From the NCBI GenBank assembly GCA_964577835.1, contig CAZOBN010000029.1, forward strand, positions 1 through 39,605: 39,605 nt of DNA, written 5' to 3'. Positions within the stretch are counted from its first letter, which is position 1. Every line of letters begins with the position of its first letter. The notes below the pieces were generated by a model. It was not told where the DNA came from. It ran no database searches and saw only the letters and a program-made list of their open reading frames with translations. This document shows, one piece after another, positions 15,595 to 22,056 of the stretch. Both the position numbers and the translations under genes were made by a program. The DNA is from CAVVYA01 sp964577835. Lineage in GTDB: Bacteria > Pseudomonadota > Alphaproteobacteria > SMXQ01.

Positions 15595-16312
15595 CGGGCA
15601 GGGATGCCGGCGGGCGGGCACCGAATATCGCGGTGCCGACGCGGACATGGGTGGCGCCGAACCGCACGCCGACGGGATAATCGGCGCTCATGCCCATGCT
15701 CAGTTGCACGAGCCCCGCGTTGCGCGCCAATTCGCGCAGCAGCGCGAAATGCAGCGCGGGATCGTCCTCGACCGGCGGGATGCCCATGAGGCCGCGGATC
15801 GGCAATTTCTTTTCATCGCGGCAATAGGCGATGAAGTCGGGCGCTTCCTTCGGCAGCACGCCGGATTTCTGCAGCTCCTCGCCGGTGTTGACCTGGACGA
15901 ACAGGCCCGGCCGGCGTCCGCCGCGCTCGAATTCGGCCGCGAGAGCGTCCGCCAGCCTGGGCCGGTCGAGCGACTGAATGACGTCGAACAAGGCGACGGC
16001 CTCGCGCACCTTGTTGGTCTGCAGCGGACCGATCATGTGGAGCTCGAGTCCGGGATGCCGCTGACGCAGCGCCGGCCACTTCGATTGCGCTTCCTGGACC
16101 CGGTTCTCGCCGAACACTCGCTGGCCCGCCGAAATCGCCGTTTCGATCGCGGCCTGTCCATGGCCCTTGCTGACCGCGATCAGCGTCACCCCGGACGGCT
16201 CGCGGCCGACGGCGCGCGCGGCGATGGCGATTTCGTCGCGCACCCGGTTGAGCCGGTCGACGACGGATTGCACGGAGCGCGGGGAAGGGCTTTGCGGAGC
16301 GGGAGTCGCCAT
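15581..16312 (-). CDS. yggS: YggS/PROSC-family PLP homeostasis protein
   Basis: A 243-aa single-domain PLP-binding protein of the alanine-racemase N-terminal fold. The family keeps pyridoxal phosphate levels balanced and has no clear enzymatic activity. The PLP lysine is K49 (TLIAVSKGHG). Other family motifs are FGENRVQEAQSKW, LHMIGPLQTNK, LFVQVNTGEELQKSGV, IRGLMGIPP, LSMGMSADYPVGVRFGATHVRVGTAIFG. The ATG at 16312 was chosen from the family N-terminus. The gene is divergent from the ThiE-like gene, whose possible upstream ATG (16311) overlaps this start codon on the other strand. Confidence 0.94.
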   Translation of the reverse strand: MATPAPQSPSPRSVQSVVDRLNRVRDEIAIAARAVGREPSGVTLIAVSKGHGQAAIETAISAGQRVFGENRVQEAQSKWPALRQRHPGLELHMIGPLQTNKVREAVALFDVIQSLDRPRLADALAAEFERGGRRPGLFVQVNTGEELQKSGVLPKEAPDFIAYCRDEKKLPIRGLMGIPPVEDDPALHFALLRELARNAGLVQLSMGMSADYPVGVRFGATHVRVGTAIFGARPPASLPANPD

Positions 16313-16355
16313 GGCAATGTCGGATGCTTTGCTGACAGGAGCGCCTGATATCTCG

Positions 16356-17069
16356 ATGAGTTTAGCAGATGATGCGCGGCGCCTCAATTTGCGAGCCCGC
16401 CGTCGCCATGGCCAGGACGAAAGCGCCCATCGGAGGCATGAGAGCAACGCACCGGGACGCCGCGCGCCGGTTCGCTTGCCCCCCCTGATCCTGCTGACCG
16501 ACGAACGACGGCTCGCCGATCCGACCGCGGCAGTGGCGCGTCTGCCGCGCGGATCCGCGGTCATCCTGCGCCATTATGCCCTCCCCAAAGCCGAACGCGT
16601 CACGCTGGCGCGCGCATTGCGCGCGATCACGCGGCAGCGCGGCATCCTTCTTCTGATCGCGGCCGACGGCGAGAGTGGCGTCGAGCTGGCACATGCCGTC
16701 GGTACGGACGGCATTCACCTCTCCGAATGGCTGCTGTGCCGGGGCCCGTGGCGCGCCTCGCGAGCCCGCAAGCCGGGCTGGCTGGTGACCGCTGCGGTTC
16801 ATTCGCCGCGAGCGTTGCGGGCTGCCGCGACGCGGGGAATCGATGCCGCCTTGCTGTCGCCGGTCTTCCCGACCGCCAGCCATCCCGGCGCGCGAACTTT
16901 GGGGCCTTTGCGTTTCGCCGCCTGGGCGCGGACGAGTCGAATTCCGGTCTATGCCTTGGGCGGCATCGACGGCCGCTCGGCGGCGCGGTTGCGGCCGAGT
17001 CCAGCCTGCGGGCTTGCGGGTATTGGCGCCCTCGGGCCGCCTGTTGACCCGGACGGCTGGACGGTCTAA
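16356..17069 (+). CDS. Thiamine-phosphate synthase (ThiE/TenI)-like protein
   Basis: A protein of about 237 aa with a TIM-barrel ThiE/TenI pattern from PPLILLTDERRL onward: ILLLIAADGE, GTDGIHLSEW, the phosphate-binding SPVFPTASHPGA, and VYALGGIDGRSAARL. It departs from true ThiE at the substrate sites. The QxRxK strand is ILRHYALPK, and the Asp/Asn metal site reads AADGE. It may therefore be a TenI-like paralogue rather than a synthase. The N-terminal 45 residues are basic and unlike the family. The start is uncertain: ATG 16311 has a GGGAG five bases upstream, whereas 16356 does not. Confidence 0.72.
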   Translation: MSLADDARRLNLRARRRHGQDESAHRRHESNAPGRRAPVRLPPLILLTDERRLADPTAAVARLPRGSAVILRHYALPKAERVTLARALRAITRQRGILLLIAADGESGVELAHAVGTDGIHLSEWLLCRGPWRASRARKPGWLVTAAVHSPRALRAAATRGIDAALLSPVFPTASHPGARTLGPLRFAAWARTSRIPVYALGGIDGRSAARLRPSPACGLAGIGALGPPVDPDGWTV

Positions 17070-17137
17070 CGCAACGGCAGGGCGTGCAACCATCGCCAAA
17101 ATGGTAGGGTGCGGCAGCGGAGTGCGACAGCGGCGCG

Positions 17138-18388
17138 ATGACAGAGAACGACATAAGCACGGGAGACTCGCCGGCTGGCGACGCGGGCGGTCGAACCTTC
17201 GCCGAGATGATCGCCCCGGTCTCGGCCGACCGATTCTTCGCCGAATACCACGGTCGCAAGGTGCTTCATGTGCCGGGCGCCGCGGATAAATTCGCCGACG
17301 TGATGTCCTGGGCGGGACTGAACGCGCTGCTCGACATGACGGCGGTGTGGACTCCGCGCTCGTTCGAAATGGCGCTCGACGGCACCCTGCTGCCGGCGCG
17401 CGACTACTGCCGCCCCGGCCTCGATCTTGCCAGTGGCGGCGCCAGCCTGCAGCCGGACGCGGCGCGCGTCACCGCCCTGCTGAAGCAAGGCGCGAGTCTG
17501 CTGCTCAACGATATCGATACGCTGAACCCAGGACTGGCGTCCGTGGCATGCGCGCTCGAAAAGGCTCTCGAGTCGCGCGTTCAGGGGAACCTCTATTGCT
17601 CGTCGCGGCACCGCATGGCGTTCCCCAGCCACTTCGATACCCATGATGTCTATGCGCTGCACGTCGAAGGCGAGAAGCTTTGGCGCCTCTATGAGGGGCG
17701 CCTCGATCATCCCGTCTCTCATCCCGCCTTCAAAGGCCAGCCCGCGTCATTCCACGAATCGTCCAAGGGCAGGATTGCGGCTGAGATTCTGCTGCGGCCG
17801 GGCGATCTGCTGTACATCCCGCGCGGCACCTATCACGACGCCATCGCGCAGACCGACGGAACGCTGCACGTCGCCTTCGGCGCCACGGCCGTGATCGGAC
17901 TCGACCTAGTGTCCGGCCTGTTCGAGCGCGCGGTGCAGGACCCGCTGTTTCGCCGGGACTTTCCGCGGCGCCACGCGCCGGGCGGAGACGCGGCCTTCGA
18001 CCGGCATCTCCTGGCGCTCGCGCGGCGGCTTTCCGAGATGGCGGCGGATCCGCGCACCGCGGCCGAGTTCCGCGCCTTTCAGGATGCCTACCGATATCCC
18101 CGCGGCGGTTTCGACTTGTCAAAAGCCGTGTTCGACAATGGCCACTACCAGGTCACGAGCGGCTTCGCCGTCGTCCGTCGCGGCAGCGCCTGGGTCCTGC
18201 GCAAGGCCGACAAGGCGACGGCCATTCCGGCGGGGTTCGACCGCGCGGTGGCGTGGATCGTCGCACGGACGAATTTTGCCACGGCGGAGTTCATCGGGGC
18301 CTTTGGCCAGATCGACGAAGATCAGCGTCATGAAATTCTGCGATCGCTCGAAGCGATGGGCGTGATCGCCCGAGCCTTCCGTAAATGA
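17138..18388 (+). CDS. JmjC/Cupin_4-family oxygenase-like protein
   Basis: A 416-aa protein of the cupin-4/JmjC group, which includes the Fe(II)/2-oxoglutarate ribosomal hydroxylase YcfD (RoxA). The metal triad is visible: H165 and D167 in PSHFDTHDVYALHVEGEKLWRLY, and H233 in LYIPRGTYHDAIA. The N-terminal part (FFAEYHGRKVLHVPG) and the C-terminal winged-helix-like region also fit. Its protein substrate cannot be inferred. It stands alone upstream of the porin gene, 68 bp after the ThiE-like gene. Confidence 0.85.
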   Translation: MTENDISTGDSPAGDAGGRTFAEMIAPVSADRFFAEYHGRKVLHVPGAADKFADVMSWAGLNALLDMTAVWTPRSFEMALDGTLLPARDYCRPGLDLASGGASLQPDAARVTALLKQGASLLLNDIDTLNPGLASVACALEKALESRVQGNLYCSSRHRMAFPSHFDTHDVYALHVEGEKLWRLYEGRLDHPVSHPAFKGQPASFHESSKGRIAAEILLRPGDLLYIPRGTYHDAIAQTDGTLHVAFGATAVIGLDLVSGLFERAVQDPLFRRDFPRRHAPGGDAAFDRHLLALARRLSEMAADPRTAAEFRAFQDAYRYPRGGFDLSKAVFDNGHYQVTSGFAVVRRGSAWVLRKADKATAIPAGFDRAVAWIVARTNFATAEFIGAFGQIDEDQRHEILRSLEAMGVIARAFRK

Positions 18389-18743
18389 CTCTCTGGCGAG
18401 ACAGACAGACCGGTAGTCTCCCCGCAATCGGTTGATCGTTTCATTATTTTGGCACTAGATTTTGGCCGGATCTCGCAGACTTAGAAACCCCATCTATACA
18501 GACAGACCGGTATGAACGTGTGTCTTCATGGCAACGCGTTCTCTCAATCAATCCAATAAGTTCCGAAGAACGTTGCCTGTTTACCATGGGGCTTGTTTTA
18601 TAGCGCCCGTGCTTTGCGGCACGCCTGAGATGTGATGTCTAGGTCACTTTTTGGGCATTTCGGCGGCGCCAGGATGGCGTTGGCCAAAGACGAATGTCGT
18701 CCCTCGTCGACGGTTTTGCAGGGGGATTTAACCGGAGGATATG
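18389..18743 (+). promoter_or_regulatory. 355-bp upstream region of the porin gene with a 15-bp direct repeat
   Basis: No coding sequence. ACAGACAGACCGGTA occurs twice, at 18401-18415 and 18498-18512, 97 bp apart and in the same orientation. Each copy contains the palindrome ACCGGT, which suggests a repressor or activator site. This stretch is more AT-rich than its surroundings, as expected for a promoter region. A strong ribosome site GGAGG (18734-18738) precedes the porin start. I could not place a convincing -35/-10 pair. Confidence 0.5.
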
Positions 18744-19898
18744 ATGAAAAAACTACTTTTGGGGACGACGGCGATCGTCGGCGCCTCCTTCATGGCCACG
18801 GCGGCCATGGCCAAGCCGGAAGTCCGCGTTGGCGGCTATATGAACTTCCAGGTCGGCATGACCAGCCAGGACCGCGAAGGCTTCGGCCCGTCGCCGAGCG
18901 GCATTACACCCACCAACCCGGAACGGGGCTACGGCTTCCTGAACGAATCCGAGGTGCATGTCCGCGCCAGCGACAAGCTCGACAGCGGCCTCGCCTGGGC
19001 GCTGAAGATCGAGCTCGAGGCCAACGCCGACGACGGCAACGATCCGAATACCGGCGACGTCGATGCCACCACCGCCGACGAAGTGACCCTGACGCTGTCG
19101 GGCGCCTGGGGTCAGGCGTTCTTCGGCAACGACGACGGCCCGGCCGACACCATGAGAACCGGCACCAAGCGCGCAATCGAAGCCGGCACCGGCGGCGTCG
19201 CCGGCAATTACCGCCGCTGGGTCAACTGGACCACGGCCTCGACCCGCGTCTTTTCGAATGCGGGCGAGATCCGCGACTCGGGCGATTCGACGAAGATCGC
19301 CTACATCACGCCGCGCTTCGCCGGCTTCCAGGCCGGCGTGTCGTTCACGCCGGACCGCGACGACGCTGGCCGTATCCGCGCTACGGACGGCCTCGCCGGC
19401 GGCGGCGAAGAAAACAACTGGGAATTGGGCGTCAACTACGACCAGAAGTTCGGCGAAGTCCGCCTCAACCTCGCTGCGACGGCCAACTTGGCCGACAACG
19501 AGAACACCCTGCGCGAAGATACCCGCTCGTGGCACATCGGCGCCTTGGTCGGCTTCGCCGGCTTCAGCGTCGGCGCCAGCTACAATAGCGATGGCGATCG
19601 GGGTCTCGCCAAAACGGCCACCAACGGCGATACCACCGGTTGGGACGTCGGCGTCGGCTACAACATGGGCGCCTGGGACTTCGGCATCGGCTACTTCCGC
19701 TCCGAAGCGGGCCGCATCAACAGCACCGGCGAGCATGTCCTGCAAGTCGCTTCTGTCGGCGTGAGCTACGACCTCGGCAACGGCCTGACCACCTACGTCG
19801 AAGGCGCGTGGTTCGACGTCGACAGCGCCGCGAACAACGCCACCAGCTTCGACAACGAAGGCATGACTCTGATCACCGGCATCGGCGTGCGATTCTAA
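18744..19898 (+). CDS. Outer-membrane porin
   Basis: A 384-aa Gram-negative porin. A signal peptide (MKKLLLGTTAIVGASFMATAAMA) is cut before KPEVRVGGYMNFQVG, the usual first porin strand. The mature protein shows alternating amphipathic strands (FAGFQAGVSFTP, WELGVNYDQKFGEVRLNLAA, WDVGVGYNMGAWDFGIGYF) and ends GIGVRF with the C-terminal phenylalanine needed for outer-membrane assembly. Two ATGs are adjacent; 18744 was preferred because GGAGG is then five bases away, against two for 18741. A strong terminator follows, so it is monocistronic. Confidence 0.92.
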   Translation: MKKLLLGTTAIVGASFMATAAMAKPEVRVGGYMNFQVGMTSQDREGFGPSPSGITPTNPERGYGFLNESEVHVRASDKLDSGLAWALKIELEANADDGNDPNTGDVDATTADEVTLTLSGAWGQAFFGNDDGPADTMRTGTKRAIEAGTGGVAGNYRRWVNWTTASTRVFSNAGEIRDSGDSTKIAYITPRFAGFQAGVSFTPDRDDAGRIRATDGLAGGGEENNWELGVNYDQKFGEVRLNLAATANLADNENTLREDTRSWHIGALVGFAGFSVGASYNSDGDRGLAKTATNGDTTGWDVGVGYNMGAWDFGIGYFRSEAGRINSTGEHVLQVASVGVSYDLGNGLTTYVEGAWFDVDSAANNATSFDNEGMTLITGIGVRF

Positions 19899-19922
19899 GA
19901 CTCACGTTCGTGCCTGCCTACG

Positions 19923-19961
19923 AGGGGCGGCGGGTCATCCCGCCGCCCCTTTTTTATTTTT
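19923..19961 (+). terminator. Rho-independent terminator of the porin gene
   Basis: A perfect 12-bp GC-rich stem (AGGGGCGGCGGG at 19923-19934 with 19939-19950), TCAT loop, then a T-rich tail (19950-19961). It lies 25 bp after the porin stop. Confidence 0.93.
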
Positions 19962-20323
19962 CAAGCGATCGCCCCACGGGCCGCCCGGCAACCGACCGAT
20001 ATCCGGAGAGGAGACTGCCTTTGCGGGTGGGTTCCAGCCGCTCAGGAGGCGCCGCCAACCCTTTCGAGCCGGGCCGCTTCCGAAAGCGCGGTCCATCCCG
20101 GCCATCGTCTCGCGGGCGCGGGGAGCGGGCATAAAGAGGGCAAGCGCGACCCCCCAAGGGCACGTTCCGCGTCGCCCCCCGACGGTCATCGTGCCTCGGC
20201 GGCGCCCAAGGCGCCGGGATCGCGCCGGCTGAGCGCGGGCGAAACTGTCGCTTTTCCAGCGCCTTCGGGGGGCCTCGGCCAAACCGCTGGCATTTTGTCC
20301 GGCCGTTTCCTATACATAGAGCC
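19962..20323. other. 362-bp gene-free stretch before the DUF3576 gene
   Basis: Very GC-rich. No coding sequence, RNA gene or long repeat is supported. A short GGCGCC-CAA-GGCGCC hairpin lies near 20199-20213. TATACAT occurs about 10 bp before the DUF3576 start and may belong to its promoter, but no good -35 box is visible. Confidence 0.5.
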
Positions 20324-20923
20324 ATGTCGAGATTTGCCGCTCCCCAGCGTTCCCGAACCAAGACCCGCCGCGCGGGCGGTTCGCTCCCCATTGTCGGCGT
20401 GCTGCTCGCCGCGCTGCTGCTGCCGCCCTTGCTTGCCGCGTGCAGCAGCCCGCCCGAGGTCGACAGCACCGACTATCCGATGGATGACAGGGAGCGCCAG
20501 CGGGCCCGCGCCGAGGCGCGCGGCTCGGGCAGCATCTTCGGCAAGGACGGCCTGCTTCTGTTCGGCAAGAAGAAGGAAGACGGCGGCGCCGGCACCGGCG
20601 TCGCGGTGAACAGCTTCCTGTGGCGCGCCTCGCTCGACACCCTGTCGTTCATGCCCCTGTCGGCCGCGGACCCGTTCGGCGGCGTCATCATTACCGATTG
20701 GTATACGCCGCCCGAAACGCCGGACCGCCGCTTCAAGGCGAACGCCTATATCCTCGATCGCGACCTGCGCGCCGACGGCATTCGCGTCACGCTGTTCCAG
20801 CAACGCCGCGAAACGAGCGGCAGTTGGATCGATACCGCCGTCGACAACCGGACCGCGAAGGATCTGGAAGACGCCATTCTGACGCGCGCGCGTCAGCTCC
20901 GCGTCGAACAGGCGAGCCGCTAA
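20324..20923 (+). CDS. DUF3576 lipoprotein
   Basis: A 199-aa predicted lipoprotein. A long basic n-region precedes a hydrophobic core and lipobox, LPPLLAAC-SSPPE, with the cysteine near residue 41. The mature part (GKDGLLLFGKKK, VNSFLWRASLDTLSFMPL, ADPFGGVIITDWYTPPE, RVTLFQQRR, LTRARQLRVEQ) is the DUF3576 pattern found in alphaproteobacteria, where I recall the gene lying just before leuS. Here it is separated from leuS by about 3.6 kb of accessory DNA. Function unknown, probably envelope-related. Confidence 0.85.
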   Translation: MSRFAAPQRSRTKTRRAGGSLPIVGVLLAALLLPPLLAACSSPPEVDSTDYPMDDRERQRARAEARGSGSIFGKDGLLLFGKKKEDGGAGTGVAVNSFLWRASLDTLSFMPLSAADPFGGVIITDWYTPPETPDRRFKANAYILDRDLRADGIRVTLFQQRRETSGSWIDTAVDNRTAKDLEDAILTRARQLRVEQASR

Positions 20924-20947
20924 CGCCCGAGGCGCCCCGATTAGGGG

Positions 20948-20970
20948 ATGCCCCGAATAAATCGGGGCAT
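20948..20970. repeat. Short palindrome, ATGCCCCGA type
   Basis: ATGCCCCGA (20948-20956), a 5-nt loop and TCGGGGCAT (20962-20970). This is the leftmost copy of a palindrome family that recurs through 20948-22030 and at 39152-39234. It may double as a terminator-like structure after the DUF3576 gene. Confidence 0.8.
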
Positions 20971-21033
20971 GACGACGTAAAAGGAAAGTTCCTGTTCCGT
21001 CGCTCCGACGAAGGGTGCGAGCGCCCTCAACAA

Positions 21034-21323
21034 CCGTCATGGCCCGATTTATTCCACGGCTGTCCGGTTGAGCATCCAAGTTTCCCAGGGAAACGCCGAC
21101 AGCATGACATTCGATGGTGGGCACGCGGAGGACGGACACCGATTGTCACAGTCACAAGCGACGGCTTGACGTGGATGGCCCGACTGAATCGGGCCATGAC
21201 GAAACTGGGCGGAAATCCCATAAAAACCGTCATGCCCCGACTTGTTCGGGGCATCCACGAATCGGCGCTTCCATCCTCCGCAGGCCTCAACCGGACAGTA
21301 GTGGATTTATTCGGGCCATCCAT
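21034..21323. repeat. Left arm of a ~300-bp inverted repeat flanking a GIY-YIG gene
   Basis: This segment is the near-perfect reverse complement of 21634-21947. The outer 50 bp (from CCGTCATGGCCCGATTTATT) are identical in both arms; beyond that, roughly two dozen substitutions are visible by eye. The arm contains sub-palindromes ATGGCCCGA/TCGGGCCAT (21175-21197) and ATGCCCCGA/TCGGGGCAT (21232-21254). It has no coding potential of its own. The nuclease gene begins 18 bp inside it. Confidence 0.88.
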
Positions 21324-21341
21324 CGCCGATGTTGTGTGGTT

Positions 21342-21629
21342 GTGAAAGGCGGCTGGGTTTATATCATGGCCAACCGGCCAAACGGCACACTCTATGTCGG
21401 CGTGACATCCGACCTTGCGCGTCGCATTTGGGAGCATCGTGAAGGCATGGCGGATGGCTTCACCAAGCGTTATGCGCTGAAGCAACTCGTCTATGCGGAG
21501 CAACATGACGATATCGAACGCGCCATTCGGCGCGAGCATCGGCTGAAGCATTGGCCGCGCGCGTGGAAAATAAATTTGATCGTCGGGCAGAATCCGACGT
21601 GGAAGGATTTGTACGAAACGCTGGTTTGA
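21342..21629 (+). CDS. Small GIY-YIG nuclease-domain protein
   Basis: A 95-aa single-domain GIY-YIG protein of the YhbQ/UPF0213-like group. The GIY and YIG strands are WVYIMANRPNGTLYVGVTSD. Catalytic-type R (LARRIWEHREG) and the late E (QHDDIERAIRREHRLKHW) are present. The GTG at 21342 was chosen because it keeps the first strand (VKGGWVYIM); the ATG at 21366 would delete it. The gene fits almost exactly between two ~300-bp inverted repeats. The family's substrates are poorly known; DNA nicking is an inference. Confidence 0.85.
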   Translation: MKGGWVYIMANRPNGTLYVGVTSDLARRIWEHREGMADGFTKRYALKQLVYAEQHDDIERAIRREHRLKHWPRAWKINLIVGQNPTWKDLYETLV

Positions 21630-21633
21630 TGTG

Positions 21634-21947
21634 TGGATGCCCCGATTTAGTCCACGGCTGTCCGGTTGAGGGCTGCGGAGGATGGAAGCGCCGATTCGTG
21701 GATGCCCCGAAGTCATGCGAATGCGTGCCTATGCACGACGTCGGGGCATGACGGTTTTTATTGGATTTCCGCCCAGTTTCGTCATGGCCCGATTTAGTCG
21801 GGCCATCCACGTCAAGCCATTGCTTGTGACCGCGACGATCGGTGTCCGTCCTCCGCGATCCCACCATCGAATATCACCCTGTCAGCGTTTTTCTGAGAAA
21901 CTTGGATGCTCAACCGGACAGCCGTGGAATAAATCGGGCCATGACGG
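21634..21947. repeat. Right arm of the ~300-bp inverted repeat
   Basis: Reverse complement of 21034-21323, starting four bases after the nuclease stop codon. It is about 24 bp longer, because its ATGCCCCGA palindrome (about 21696-21752) has a larger loop, GAAGTCATGCGAATGCG onward. No target-site duplication is evident at the outer ends (CAACAA on the left, AAAGGA on the right). Confidence 0.88.
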
Positions 21948-21972
21948 AAAGGACGGAAATCCGAGCGAAGTC

Positions 21973-22030
21973 GTCATGCCCCGACGTCGTACACAGGCAC
22001 GCATTCGAATGACTTCGGGGTATCCACGAA
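21973..22030. repeat. Extra partial copy of the palindromic repeat
   Basis: GTCATGCCCCGACGTCGT onward to TTCGGGGTATCCACGAATC. It is a further, inverted copy of the large-loop palindrome of the right arm, lying outside the arms next to the end of the GT41 gene. Confidence 0.7.
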
Positions 22031-22056
22031 TCGCGGTGCTGATAGTTGTCGGGCAA

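Noticed and set aside
21114..21335. Longer GIY-YIG protein starting at 21114
   Set aside because: The added residues translate the inverted-repeat arm; the same peptide pattern appears on the other strand from the right arm, so it is repeat DNA, not protein.
21460..21867. Minus-strand open frame resembling the above peptide
   Set aside because: It arises because the right arm is the reverse complement of the left arm and because it runs antisense to the GIY-YIG gene.
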